DNA from: Gallionella straubiae
Lineage (GTDB): Bacteria; Pseudomonadota; Gammaproteobacteria; Burkholderiales; Gallionellaceae
Assembly (NCBI RefSeq): GCF_051257895.1
Contig: NZ_CP194331.1
Location: 248,001 to 312,000 of the forward strand
Length of the DNA stretch: 64,000 bases
Reading direction: 5' to 3'
Position 1 is the stretch's first letter, and every line of letters begins with the position of its first letter. The notes beneath the pieces are model-generated. The model was not told where the DNA came from. It did not search any database and was given only the letters and a program-made list of their open reading frames with translations. Positions 16,841 through 25,807 of this stretch are shown piece by piece. The translations under genes were made by a program, and so were the position numbers.

Positions 16841-17173
16841 ATGTTGAAGCGAATATTGGCGATAACTGCAATAAGCGGCGCTTTGGCGTTTACGGGCGGT
16901 TCTGCTTTGGCAGACGACAAGGAAGGCACACAACGGCAATCCAAGGCGCAAAAACAGGAGCAGGTATACGGCAGCCAGTTGATGATGCGGAAGGAGCGTT
17001 CCGAGCATCGCGCCAAAATGCGTGCCGCAAAAACTGCCGAAGAACGCGAGCAAATCCGCAAGGAGCATCACGAGCGCATGAAGGAACGAGCCAGTAAACG
17101 CGGAGTGACTCTCCCTGACGACCCTCCGGCCAGGAGCGGGGGCATGGGTGGGGGTTCTCCCGGCGGTTACTGA
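16841..17173 (+). CDS. Exported charged protein, 110 aa
   Basis: Sec signal peptide MLKRILAITAISGALAFTGG ending SALA-DD, so the mature part is periplasmic. The mature protein is a long charged helix (MMRKERSEHRAKMRAAKTAE and on through EEREQIRKEHHERMKE) with a Gly/Pro-rich tail. The helical, basic-acidic pattern recalls CpxP/Spy-type periplasmic proteins, though their LTxxQ motif is not seen. Good ribosome-binding site (ggagga). Close to the Hsp20 gene, which fits a protein-quality role; that is inference. Confidence 0.75.
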   Translation: MLKRILAITAISGALAFTGGSALADDKEGTQRQSKAQKQEQVYGSQLMMRKERSEHRAKMRAAKTAEEREQIRKEHHERMKERASKRGVTLPDDPPARSGGMGGGSPGGY

Positions 17174-17251
17174 TCAGCCAGGCGAGTGCACCATGAAGTG
17201 TGGGTAAGAGGCATGGGCGACCATGCGATCAACTATCAGGGAAAATTTATT

Positions 17252-17758
17252 ATGAGACACCCAGCCACTTACGACGGTTTCCGTCAAATCCAGCGGCACG
17301 ATGGCATTTTCCAGGAGCGCGTGCATGATGCCTACAAGGCCAAGGGCAAGCTGCAGGAGCCTACCGTTTGCTCTCTATGCGGTGCGGTTTTTCATGAAGG
17401 GCGTTGGCAGTGGCTCGCAGCTCCGGCAGACGCGCATCGGGAAATCTGTCCTGCCTGCCATCGTATCCACGACCATTATCCCGCCGGATACCTCACCCTG
17501 AAAGGTGAGTTCTTCCAGTCCCACCGCGATGAAATCATGCATCTCGTGCGCAACCATGAAAAACACGAACGGGCGGAGCATCCGCTCAAACGCATCATGG
17601 CGGTTGAGGAGGAGAAAGGCGGTGCGACGCTCGTGACCACCACCGATATCCATCTCGCTCGTGGCATGGGCGAGGCATTGCATCATGCCTATCAGGGCGA
17701 ACTGGAATTCCACTACAACCCGGAACAGAACTTGTTGCGCGTAAGCTGGACGCACTAG
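17252..17758 (+). CDS. BCAM0308 family protein, putative zinc-binding
   Basis: 168 residues from the chosen ATG; an upstream GTG at 17186 would add 22 residues with no family match. Two CxxC pairs (VCSLCGAVF and ICPACHRI) flank an aromatic GRWQWL stretch and should bind zinc, followed by HYPAGYLTLKGEFF. The C-terminal half contains VTTTDIHLARGMGEALHHAY and a strand-rich end. Such small zinc proteins are common in betaproteobacteria and recall the Nmd3 zinc region; their function is not established. It sits in the stress-type gene block. Confidence 0.78.
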   Translation: MRHPATYDGFRQIQRHDGIFQERVHDAYKAKGKLQEPTVCSLCGAVFHEGRWQWLAAPADAHREICPACHRIHDHYPAGYLTLKGEFFQSHRDEIMHLVRNHEKHERAEHPLKRIMAVEEEKGGATLVTTTDIHLARGMGEALHHAYQGELEFHYNPEQNLLRVSWTH

Positions 17759-18019
17759 GTGAACTGGCTTGCAAAGCCTGTATTCACCTCTGTCGAAACA
17801 GCCCGGGTTTTATCCCGATTTTCCGCCTGACTGTTTTCTGGAAGCAACCGGACTGCAGGCAACGGATATTCACCCGGTGAACATCCTTCGTTTTCGCCCG
17901 ATGGCGAAAGCCGGAAACAGCAAGCTATTTCTCTTCGGGAGCATGGTGGCCGGTCTGCGCGGCACCATGGCGAGACAGGCCTGACGGTGGCGGCGCGACA
18001 TGATTGCGAGGAGCAAAGC

Positions 18020-19339
18020 ATGGGACAAGAGCAAGCCGGCCTGGCAGACAAACCGATAGACGGTATCAATTATCTGGCACCGGCAGGGGAGCGGTACCGG
18101 GCACGCGGCAATATGGTCTTTGCCATGGAAAAACAGTTGTTGTCGAGAATGATGCGCGCCATCGGCAATCCTCCGGTTCAGGTCGTGCTATGGAATGGCC
18201 AGGGAATTCCAGAGCATGGGGAAAATGCGATAGCGCGAGTCCTCGTTTGCGACCGCGGCGCACTGTTGAAACTGGTTGCCGATCCTGAGCTTTACTTCGG
18301 CGAGCTGTACTCGGCGCAGCGCGTGGAGGTGCAGGGAAATCTGCTGGATTTCCTCGAGGCGGTCTATCGGGCCTGGCCCCTGCACACCCAGGAGAAGATC
18401 GGGAAAAAACTGCTGGCCCCGTTCTACGATGCGCGGCGCAACACCATCCCCGGTGCACGCCGCAATATCTGCCACCACTACGATATCGGCAACGATTTCT
18501 ACCGGCTCTGGCTCGACGAGAGAATGGTGTACACCTGCGCATATTTCCCCAGCCAGGAAACCCCCCTCGAAGAGGCACAGCTCGCCAAGATGGATCACGT
18601 CTGCCGCAAACTGCGCCTGCAACCGGGCGAAAAAGTGGTGGAGGCGGGCTGTGGCTGGGGGGCGTTGGCCTTGCATATGGCCGGGCACTATGGCGTATCT
18701 GTGAAAGCCTACAACATATCCAAAGAGCAGATTGCCTTCGCACGGCAGCGCGCCCGCGACGAAGGGCTGGATGGGCAGGTCGAGTTCATCGAGGACGACT
18801 ACCGCAACGTGCGCGGCGAATTCGATGCCTTTGTTTCCGTCGGCATGCTGGAGCATGTGGGGGCGGGTCATTACCGGGAATTGGGAGCGGTCATTGACCG
18901 CAGCCTCAAGGATGACGGGCGTGGCTTGATCCACAGCATAGGCCTGAATTACCCCCGCCCCATGGACGCATGGACCGAGCGCCATATTTTCCCCGGTGCC
19001 AATCCGCCGAGTCTGGCGCAGATGATGCAGATCTTCGAACCCTACGATTTCTCGATCCTGGATGTGGAAAATTTGCGGCTGCACTATGCCATGACCCTGG
19101 AGCACTGGCTGCAGCGTTATGAGGACAATGCCGGGCGTGTGGCGGAAATGTTCGACCCGGCATTTGCGCGGGCGTGGCGCCTGTATCTCGCCGGATCGCT
19201 CACCGCCTTCAAGGCTGGCGGTATGCAGCTGTTCCAGGTGGCTTTCGCCCGCGCGTACAACAACCGGATTCCATGGACGCGGCGACACCTGTACGAACCG
19301 CAGCATGCCTCCGGAGGAGAGCCGCATGGAAAGCTGTGA
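18020..19339 (+). CDS. cfa: Cyclopropane-fatty-acyl-phospholipid synthase family protein
   Basis: SAM-dependent enzyme acting on double bonds of membrane phospholipid acyl chains, typically adding a methylene bridge on entry into stationary phase. The 439 residues include the N-terminal lipid-binding part, HHYDIGNDFYRLWLDERMVYT, the SAM motif VVEAGCGWGALALHMA, and EHVGAGHY. The start is set by gaggag just upstream. The last 14 bases overlap the start of a flavoprotein gene, so the two are translated together. In other bacteria such pairs make methylated or further modified fatty acids, so the product may not be a plain cyclopropane. Confidence 0.93.
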   Translation: MGQEQAGLADKPIDGINYLAPAGERYRARGNMVFAMEKQLLSRMMRAIGNPPVQVVLWNGQGIPEHGENAIARVLVCDRGALLKLVADPELYFGELYSAQRVEVQGNLLDFLEAVYRAWPLHTQEKIGKKLLAPFYDARRNTIPGARRNICHHYDIGNDFYRLWLDERMVYTCAYFPSQETPLEEAQLAKMDHVCRKLRLQPGEKVVEAGCGWGALALHMAGHYGVSVKAYNISKEQIAFARQRARDEGLDGQVEFIEDDYRNVRGEFDAFVSVGMLEHVGAGHYRELGAVIDRSLKDDGRGLIHSIGLNYPRPMDAWTERHIFPGANPPSLAQMMQIFEPYDFSILDVENLRLHYAMTLEHWLQRYEDNAGRVAEMFDPAFARAWRLYLAGSLTAFKAGGMQLFQVAFARAYNNRIPWTRRHLYEPQHASGGEPHGKL

Positions 19340-20441
19340 CGCGCTCGTCGTCGGAGGTGGCCCCGCAGGCTCAAGCTGCGCCTGGCAGCTGCGCCGCCAT
19401 GGCATCGACGTGATGGTGATGGACAAGGCGCTGTTCCCGCGCGACAAGGTCTGCGCCGGATGGATTACTCCGGCGGTGGTGGAGGCGCTGCAGCTGGATG
19501 CCGGGGATTATGGCCGCCGGCACGTGCTGCAGCCGATCACGGCTTTCCGCACCGGGCTGATCGATGGCGCGGACATCGAGACCCGCTACCCGGCCACGGT
19601 CAGCTACGGCATACGCCGCTACGAACTGGATGACTATCTGCTGCAGCGTTCGGGAGCGCGCCTGCAACTCGGGCAGGCGCTGCAATCCCTGCACCGCGAC
19701 CGCAAGCAATGGGTCGTCAACGATGCCATTACGACTCCCGTGATCATCGGCGCGGGCGGACACTTCTGCCCGGTGGCGCGCCTACTGGGAGCGAATCCGG
19801 GAGCAGGCGAACCGATCATCGCGGCAAAGGAAATCGAGTTCGAGATGAGCCGCCTGCAACGTTATGACTGCCAGGTGCAGCCGGACACCCCGGAGCTCTA
19901 TTTCTGCCGCGATCTCAAGGGGTACGGATGGTGTTTCCGCAAAGGCAATCACCTGAACATCGGGTTGGGCCGGGAAGACAGCAATCACCTTCCGGAGCAA
20001 CTCAAGCAATTCTGCGAATTCCTCAAGCGGCGCGGCAGAATTCCGCAGGACATCCCGGACAGTTTTCACGGTCATGCCTACCAGCTCTACGGGCGCACGG
20101 CGCGCAAACGGGTCGACGACGGCATGCTGCTCGTCGGCGATGCGGCCGGGCTGGCCTATCCGCAAAGCGGCGAGGGAATACGGCCGGCGGTGGAGTCCGG
20201 CCTCATGGCTGCTGCTGCCATCCTGGCAGCCAGGGAGGACTACAGCCGCGATCAACTGCTGCCTTACGCCAACCGGCTGGATGAGTACTTTGGCCCCGCG
20301 GCGGCGCCCAACGGCGCCATGCCTGAATTCCTGCGCAATTTTCTTGCCGAGGCATTGCTGGGCAACAAATGGTTTACCCGTCATGTGGTGCTGGATCGCT
20401 GGTTTCTGCATGCCCGCCAGCCTGCCATGCAGGCCGATTAA
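19326..20441 (+). CDS. Geranylgeranyl reductase-like FAD oxidoreductase
   Basis: 371-residue flavoprotein of the family that reduces isoprenoid or lipid double bonds. The FAD motif is ALVVGGGPAGSSCAWQL, followed by FPRDKVCAGWITP (the CxGW-type family motif) and the second FAD contact LLVGDAAGLAYPQSGEGI. The start at 19326 has ggagga upstream and overlaps cfa by 14 bases. The longer frame from 19119 merely reads through cfa. No chlorophyll or archaeal-lipid genes are nearby, so the coupling with cfa points to a phospholipid acyl chain or quinone-like lipid as substrate; this is inference. Confidence 0.85.
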   Translation: MESCDALVVGGGPAGSSCAWQLRRHGIDVMVMDKALFPRDKVCAGWITPAVVEALQLDAGDYGRRHVLQPITAFRTGLIDGADIETRYPATVSYGIRRYELDDYLLQRSGARLQLGQALQSLHRDRKQWVVNDAITTPVIIGAGGHFCPVARLLGANPGAGEPIIAAKEIEFEMSRLQRYDCQVQPDTPELYFCRDLKGYGWCFRKGNHLNIGLGREDSNHLPEQLKQFCEFLKRRGRIPQDIPDSFHGHAYQLYGRTARKRVDDGMLLVGDAAGLAYPQSGEGIRPAVESGLMAAAAILAAREDYSRDQLLPYANRLDEYFGPAAAPNGAMPEFLRNFLAEALLGNKWFTRHVVLDRWFLHARQPAMQAD

Positions 20442-20512
20442 GGTGCGGTATTTTCCGGCCGGATCGGGATTTTTGTCCGTGATGCCGGCCGATAAACGAG
20501 AGGGAGGTCATC

Positions 20513-20962
20513 ATGCCTGTTGGTGAAATTTGCAACCGCGAAGTCGTCATCGTGCAGGCCGGCCAATCCGCCTTGGAAGCAGCCCAGCTCATGCGCCAGC
20601 ACCACGTTGGCGATCTGGTGGTGGTCGAGGAACGCGGCGGCTTCCGGGTTCCGGTCGGCATCGTTACCGACCGCGACCTGGTGGTGGAAATCGTGGCTCC
20701 GGGGCTCGATCCGTCGGCCATTACAGTCGGGGACATTATGGTGTCCGACCTCGCCACGGTGACGGAAAACATCGGCGTGTTCGAGGCAATCCAGTACATG
20801 CGCACCAGGGGCGTGCGGCGCCTGCCGGTGGTGGATGGCAACGGCGGGTTGGTCGGCATTCTTGCCGTGGACGACTTGCTGGAGCTTCTGGCTGATGAAT
20901 TACTCCTGCTTGCCAAGCTGGTGAAGCGCGAACAGAAAAAGGAAATGGCGAATCGTCGTTAA
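20513..20962 (+). CDS. CBS-domain pair protein
   Basis: 149 residues made almost entirely of two CBS motifs: VGEICNREVVIVQAGQSALE with GIVTDRDLVVEIV, then VGDIMVSDLATVTENIGVFE with LVGILAVDDLLEL. Stand-alone CBS pairs bind adenine nucleotides and act as energy or redox sensors for partner proteins. The last 25 residues form a Lys/Glu-rich helix. Strong ribosome-binding site (gagggagg). It lies between the cfa pair and hpf, consistent with a stationary-phase or energy-stress role. Confidence 0.92.
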   Translation: MPVGEICNREVVIVQAGQSALEAAQLMRQHHVGDLVVVEERGGFRVPVGIVTDRDLVVEIVAPGLDPSAITVGDIMVSDLATVTENIGVFEAIQYMRTRGVRRLPVVDGNGGLVGILAVDDLLELLADELLLLAKLVKREQKKEMANRR

Positions 20963-20989
20963 CCCGCATCGAATCTGAAGGAGGCACCC

Positions 20990-21367
20990 ATGCAGACCCC
21001 ATTGCAGCTCACTCTCCGCGATGTCGAGCACTCGGAGGCGCTGGAAACGCATATCCGCGACAAGGTGGCCAAGCTCGAAGAATTCTTCAAACATATCACC
21101 TCCTGCCGCGTGGTGGTCGAGGTGCCGCACAAGCATCATCAGCAGGGCAAGCAGTTCAACGTGCGCATCGACATCGGCGTGCCGGGCAGCGAGATCGTGG
21201 TGAATCGCGACCATGCCGAAGACGTTTACGTGGCCCTGCGCGATGCCTTCGACGCGGCAAAACGCAGGCTTGAGGATTATGCGCGCAAGATTCGCGGCGA
21301 CATCAAGGCGCACGAGCCGAGGCGCAGGGGCGAAGGCGGCGAGGCGGAGGCTGAAGCCGAAGAATAG
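20990..21367 (+). CDS. hpf: Ribosome hibernation factor, HPF/RaiA family (short form)
   Basis: Binds the decoding region of the small ribosomal subunit in non-growing cells. The 125 residues have the beta-alpha-beta-beta-beta-alpha layout: LQLTLRDVEHSEALETHIRD, the strand CRVVVEV, and the helix DVYVALRDAFDAAKRRLEDY. The C-terminal 25 residues (RRRGEGGEAEAEAEE) are a charged tail; the dimerisation domain of long HPF is absent. Good ribosome-binding site (aaggagg). Its place away from rpoN differs from the usual hpf location and fits the stress block here. Confidence 0.88.
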   Translation: MQTPLQLTLRDVEHSEALETHIRDKVAKLEEFFKHITSCRVVVEVPHKHHQQGKQFNVRIDIGVPGSEIVVNRDHAEDVYVALRDAFDAAKRRLEDYARKIRGDIKAHEPRRRGEGGEAEAEAEE

Positions 21368-21422
21368 GCGTCGGGCTATACCGCTGCATATCCATTTCAA
21401 CCTTGAAACAAGGAGCGCGATC

Positions 21423-21929
21423 ATGCTGGATACACTGAAAGAGGCGGGAAAAAACATCGGGCGCGAGCTCGGCCGCACTTGGGAGAACCTGTCGGAAGGC
21501 TGGCGCGAACTATTGAGCCGCAGCAGCGACGCTCTGACGCATTTCTCCCGCAGCAACAGGAGCGAAGCTCCCCAGGAGAGCGGTGCGCTCGCTGCCTTTC
21601 CGCGCTGGAGCCTGCTGGCGGGAGAAGTGGAGGAGACGGATAAGGAAATCGTGGTGCGGGTGGAGGCGCCGGGAGTGGAGAAGGAGGATTGCCGCATCAT
21701 GATCGAGGGCAACATGCTCCATCTGAGCGGGGAAAAGCGCTTTGCGCGCGAAACCTGCGGTAGTACCTACCATGTCATGGAGCGTGCCTACGGCACATTC
21801 CAGCGCACCATCCCTTTGCCTCGCAATGTGGATGCGGACAGGGCGGAAGCGAGTTACCGGAACGGAGTGTTGAGCGTGCGCCTGCCGAAGGTGGCAAGCG
21901 AAAAAGGCAGAGCTATCCCGGTGTCCTGA
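21423..21929 (+). CDS. Small heat-shock protein Hsp20 (second of two)
   Basis: 168 residues: an unusual N-terminal helix LKEAGKNIGRELGRTWENLS, then an alpha-crystallin domain from about 65 (EVEETDKEIVVRVEAPGVEK ... NGVLSVRLPK) and a short tail with AIPVS, which keeps a weak I-x-V anchor. The start at 21423 follows caaggag; the longer frame from 21213 is the hpf gene read out of frame. Sequence and arm differ clearly from the first Hsp20, so the two probably form different oligomers or serve different clients. Confidence 0.93.
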   Translation: MLDTLKEAGKNIGRELGRTWENLSEGWRELLSRSSDALTHFSRSNRSEAPQESGALAAFPRWSLLAGEVEETDKEIVVRVEAPGVEKEDCRIMIEGNMLHLSGEKRFARETCGSTYHVMERAYGTFQRTIPLPRNVDADRAEASYRNGVLSVRLPKVASEKGRAIPVS

Positions 21930-21932
21930 GGC

Positions 21933-22520
21933 ATGAAGGCCGGATTCCGGCACGCCCCCTGGATATGGGCGGTCATTCCGGGAATCGTGCTCTGCATCTC
22001 CGCCGCGGCAGCCAGCCTGCCGGCGGGCGGAAAGGAGAAGACTGCCATGCCCATGACCCTCAATTCGCCGTCGCTCGTGCATGGCCGCGCGATTCCTGCG
22101 CGCCATACCTGCGATGGCATGAACGTTTCCCCGCCGCTCGTCTGGAGCGGCGTGCCGGCCGAGGCAAAGAGCCTGGCGCTGGTCGTCGATGACCCGGATG
22201 CGCCCGATCCGGCTTTCCCGAAAATGACCTGGGTTCACTGGGTGCTGTACAACATCCCCACCAGTGCGGTCGGCCTGGCGGAGGGGATCGCGGTAGAGGG
22301 CAGTCAAAGCGGAATCCTGCAGGGACTCAACGACTGGCGGAGCACCGGCTACGGCGGGCCATGCCCGCCCATCGGCGAGCATCGCTATTTTTTCAAGCTG
22401 TATGCGCTGGATGTCTTGCTGCCGGATTTGAAACATCCCACCAAGGCGGCTCTGGAAAAGGCCATGCAGGGCCATGTGCTCGACCGGTCCGAACTGGTCG
22501 GGTTGTTCCGGCGGAAATGA
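21933..22520 (+). CDS. YbhB/YbcL-type PEBP family protein, exported
   Basis: Phosphatidylethanolamine-binding-protein fold. The N-terminus APWIWAVIPGIVLCISAAAA is a signal peptide or anchor, so the domain is periplasmic. Family hallmarks are DGMNVSPPLVWSGVP, LVVDDPDAPDP, WVHWVLYNIP and GYGGPCPP with the ligand-pocket HRYFFKLYALD near the end. It starts 3 bases after hsp20, with gagg at the junction, so it is cotranscribed. Bacterial members have no settled function. Confidence 0.92.
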   Translation: MKAGFRHAPWIWAVIPGIVLCISAAAASLPAGGKEKTAMPMTLNSPSLVHGRAIPARHTCDGMNVSPPLVWSGVPAEAKSLALVVDDPDAPDPAFPKMTWVHWVLYNIPTSAVGLAEGIAVEGSQSGILQGLNDWRSTGYGGPCPPIGEHRYFFKLYALDVLLPDLKHPTKAALEKAMQGHVLDRSELVGLFRRK

Positions 22521-22601
22521 TCCCGTACCCGGCTTGATGAACCCGGAAAACCAGTTGTCCGCAGATTACGCGAGATTAAACGCGACGGTTTTGAGGGCGA
22601 C

Positions 22602-23327
22602 ATGAAACCCCATCTTGCCTCCGGCTTCTTCATTTTTTTCTGTTGGGCTGTTCCCTCGCAGGCAGGATCGTTCGATGCCGCACGCGGCAAAATGGTGGAG
22701 GAGGTAGTAGCCGATGCCGCCGCCACAGCCCCATACAGCGGCAGTCCCTCGCTCAGTCCAGCCGTCGTTGCGGCGATGGAAAAAGTGGAGCGCCACCGCT
22801 TCGTGCCTGGCGCGCTTGCCACCCTAGCCTACCTCAACCGTCCCCTGCCGATCGGCCACGGGCAGACGATTTCGCAGCCCTTCATCGTGGCGCTGATGAC
22901 CGACCTGATGAAGGTCAAGGCGGGCGACAAGGTGCTCGAGATCGGCACCGGCTCGGGATACCAGGCGGCGGTTCTCGCGGAACTGGCCAAGTCGGTTTAC
23001 AGCATCGAAATCATCGAGCCGCTCGGAATGGAGGCGGGCGAGCGGCTGATGGCGCTCGGCTACCGCAACGTGCAGACCAGGGTGGGCGACGGCTACTACG
23101 GCTGGCCGGAAGCGGCGCCGTTCGACGCGATCATGGTCACGGCTGCCGCCAGTCATGTGCCGCCGCCCCTGATAAAACAGCTCAAGCCGGGCGGGCGCAT
23201 GGTGATTCCGCTCGGCACCCAATTCATGACCCAGTACCTGATGCTGGTGGAGAAAAAGAAAGATGGCTCGTTGACCAACCGCCAGATTCTGCCGGTGCGT
23301 TTCGTTCCGCTGACCGGCGGGCATTAA
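22602..23327 (+). CDS. pcm: Protein-L-isoaspartate O-methyltransferase with signal peptide
   Basis: Repairs isoaspartyl damage in ageing proteins with SAM. 241 residues: after a hydrophobic leader (GFFIFFCWAVPSQAG) come LPIGHGQTISQPFIVALM, the SAM motif VLEIGTGSGYQAAVL, and FDAIMVTAAASHVPPPLIKQ with GGRMVIPLG, all typical of Pcm. The leader looks cleavable after SQA. Export is surprising because the periplasm has no SAM; homologues with leaders do exist. Ribosome-binding site gaggg. It closes the stress block. Confidence 0.9.
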   Translation: MKPHLASGFFIFFCWAVPSQAGSFDAARGKMVEEVVADAAATAPYSGSPSLSPAVVAAMEKVERHRFVPGALATLAYLNRPLPIGHGQTISQPFIVALMTDLMKVKAGDKVLEIGTGSGYQAAVLAELAKSVYSIEIIEPLGMEAGERLMALGYRNVQTRVGDGYYGWPEAAPFDAIMVTAAASHVPPPLIKQLKPGGRMVIPLGTQFMTQYLMLVEKKKDGSLTNRQILPVRFVPLTGGH

Positions 23328-23354
23328 CATGAAACTCGCGCAGCGAGTCCTTGT

Positions 23355-23393
23355 CCCCCTCGCCCGCTTGCGGGAGAGGGCTGGGGGAGAGGG
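23355..23393. repeat. CTCTCCC/GGGAGAGGG palindrome
   Basis: Sequence ccctcgcccgcttgcgggag continues into agggctgggggagagggc. It is a hairpin-forming repeat directly before the next start codon. Related copies lie at 34297-34340 and inside tilS (38733, 39046). Confidence 0.6.
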
Positions 23394-23395
23394 CC

Positions 23396-25783
23396 ATGAA
23401 CCGTCCGCCCTACATCGCCATCGGCCTGCTCTCCGCCTGCGTCCTCGCCTACGAGGTGTTGCTGACGCGTTTGTTCGGCATCGTGCTGTGGCACCACTTT
23501 GCCTACATGATCATCAGCGCGGCGATGCTGGGCTACGGGGCGAGCGGCAGCTTGCTGATCCTGCTCAAGGAAAAAATCGCTCCATACTTCGGCGCGGTAT
23601 ATGTCACGGCCGCTGTCGCATTAGCTGTGCTGATGCCCGCGGCTTTTCTGCTGGCGCAGCAGGTGCCTTTCAATCCGCTCGAGCTGCTGTGGGACAAGAC
23701 CCAGCCCGCCAAGCTGCTCGCCATTTACCTGCTGATGATGCTGCCGTTCTTCTGCGGAGGGATGGGCATCGGCCTGGTCTTCTCGCGCTTCGGCAGAGAG
23801 GCACCGCGCGTTTATACCTGCGACATCCTCGGTGCGGGAGCGGGCAGCCTGGGCGTGATCGGTGCGCTGTTCCTCGTGCCGCCAGAGCGGCTGCTGACCG
23901 TTCTTGAGTCGGTGGCTTTGCTGGCCGCCGCGATCGCCACCGCCGAACTGAAGCTGCGGCCGAGATGGCTGACGGGGGTGTTCGCCGGGCTGGCCGTGCT
24001 GGCCGCCGTGGCGCTGCCCGGCATCCAACTGCAGCCCTCTCCGTACAAGGACCTGAGCCAGGCCCTGAACATTACCGGGGCGCGGGTGGTCGAGGAGCGC
24101 ACGAGTCCGCTGGGGCAGGTCACGGTCGTGAAAAATACCCGCGTGCCGCTGCGCCAAGCGCCGGGGATGAGCCTCAATGCCACGATGGAGCCGCCGCCCC
24201 AGCTGGGTGTGTTCGTCGACGGCGACGGGCCGTCGGCATTGACCAGATTCGATGGCGATCTCGCGCCGCTGGCCTATCTCGGCCAGCTCACTTCGGCGCT
24301 GCCGTATCATTTGCTTGTGAAGCCGCGCGTCTTAGTGCTGGGTGCCGGTGCCGGCAGCGATGTGCTGCAGGCGCTCTACTATCGCAGCACCGTGATCGAT
24401 GCGGTGGAGTTGGACCACAACGTCAGCGATCTGGTCAGCCAGCGTTTCCGCGACTTTTCCGGCAATCTTTACGGCCAGCCCGGCGTGCGTGTATACGAAG
24501 CCGAGGTGCGCGGCTTCGTTAATGCCAGCGATCAGCGCTACGACCTGATCCAGGTGGCGCTGCTCGATTCGTTCGGCACCGCCTCGGCCGGGTTGTATGG
24601 CCTGAGCGAAAACTATCTCTACACGGTCGAGGCGCTCCAGGCCTACCTGAACCGCCTCGCACCGGGAGGCATGCTCGCCGTCACCCGCTGGCTCGTGCTG
24701 CCGCCGCGTGATGCGCTGAAACTGTTCGCCACGGCGGTATCTGCTTTGGAGAAGAATGGCGTGCCCAATCCCGCCGCGCGGCTGGCGATGATCCGCGGCT
24801 GGAAGACCGTCACGCTGCTGGTGAAGAACGGTGATTTCACCGCACGCGAAATCGCAGCAATCAAAAAATTCAGCCGCGCGCGTTCCTTCGACCTGGCCTG
24901 GCATCCCGGCATGCAAGCCGGTGAGGCGAACCGCTACAACATCCTGCCGCAGCCCTATTTTTTCGAGGGCGCCGTTGCGCTGCTGAGTCCGCAGCGTCAG
25001 GATTTCATCAACCAGTACAAGTTCTTCATCAAGCCGGCGACCGACGACCGGCCGCATTTCTTCCGCTTCTTCAAATGGAAGGCCGCGGCAGAAATCTTCT
25101 CCCTGCGCGAGCGGGGCGGCATGTCGCTGTTCGACTGGAGTTATCCGCTGCTGGTTGCGACGCTGCTGCAGGCGATTGCGGCAAGCGTCCTGCTGATCCT
25201 GGTGCCGCTTGCGCTGTCGAGTTGCCGGCGCACCTTGCCCGGTGCGCCGGTGGCGCTGTATTTCCTCGCGATCGGCTTCGCTTTCATGTTCATGGAGATC
25301 GCCTTCATCCAGAAATTCGTGCTGTTCCTCGCGCACCCTCTGTACGCGGTAGCCGTGGTGCTATGCGCCTTCCTGGTGTTCGCTGCAGCGGGAAGCTGGC
25401 TTGCCGGGCGCTGGCAGACGGCGAACAAGGTCCTCATTGCGGTAGTCGCGATGGGCGTCCTGGCGCTGCTCTATCTGGCCTTCCTGCCCGGCCTGTTCCG
25501 CTCGCTGATCCATCTCTCCGACGCGGCGAAGATCATCATCTCCGTTGCGCTGATCGCGCCGCTGGCGACATGCATGGGCGTGCCGTTCCCGACCGGCATG
25601 ATGCGGCTCGCGGGCACCGCCGAGAGTGCCATTCCCTGGGCGTGGGCGATCAACGGCTTCGCCTCGGTGGTGGGTGCGGTCCTCGCCACGCTGCTGGCGA
25701 TACATCTGGGTTTTGCCGCGGTGATTTTGCTGGCAGTGCTGATCTACGGGGTGGCCTGCGCGGCCTTGAGGAAGTTCGCCTGA
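23396..25783 (+). CDS. Spermidine synthase-like multi-span membrane protein
   Basis: 795 residues from the chosen ATG; the longer frame starts inside a repeat. It has several N-terminal membrane spans (YIAIGLLSACVLAYEVLLT onward), a middle spermidine-synthase-like methyltransferase fold with VLVLGAGAGSDVLQALYY and AVELDHNVSDL, then a C-terminal block of about seven spans. The fusion is a known bacterial family whose substrate is unknown; true aminopropyl transfer is doubtful because the catalytic acidic residues are not clear. It may move or modify a small hydrophobic compound. Stand-alone gene, with a repeat before it. Confidence 0.8.
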   Translation: MNRPPYIAIGLLSACVLAYEVLLTRLFGIVLWHHFAYMIISAAMLGYGASGSLLILLKEKIAPYFGAVYVTAAVALAVLMPAAFLLAQQVPFNPLELLWDKTQPAKLLAIYLLMMLPFFCGGMGIGLVFSRFGREAPRVYTCDILGAGAGSLGVIGALFLVPPERLLTVLESVALLAAAIATAELKLRPRWLTGVFAGLAVLAAVALPGIQLQPSPYKDLSQALNITGARVVEERTSPLGQVTVVKNTRVPLRQAPGMSLNATMEPPPQLGVFVDGDGPSALTRFDGDLAPLAYLGQLTSALPYHLLVKPRVLVLGAGAGSDVLQALYYRSTVIDAVELDHNVSDLVSQRFRDFSGNLYGQPGVRVYEAEVRGFVNASDQRYDLIQVALLDSFGTASAGLYGLSENYLYTVEALQAYLNRLAPGGMLAVTRWLVLPPRDALKLFATAVSALEKNGVPNPAARLAMIRGWKTVTLLVKNGDFTAREIAAIKKFSRARSFDLAWHPGMQAGEANRYNILPQPYFFEGAVALLSPQRQDFINQYKFFIKPATDDRPHFFRFFKWKAAAEIFSLRERGGMSLFDWSYPLLVATLLQAIAASVLLILVPLALSSCRRTLPGAPVALYFLAIGFAFMFMEIAFIQKFVLFLAHPLYAVAVVLCAFLVFAAAGSWLAGRWQTANKVLIAVVAMGVLALLYLAFLPGLFRSLIHLSDAAKIIISVALIAPLATCMGVPFPTGMMRLAGTAESAIPWAWAINGFASVVGAVLATLLAIHLGFAAVILLAVLIYGVACAALRKFA

Positions 25784-25807
25784 GCGGTTTGCTCAGTGTG
25801 CTCCGGG

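Noticed and set aside
17769..17984. 71-codon frame before cfa
   Set aside because: No ribosome-binding site or family resemblance; probably the cfa upstream region.
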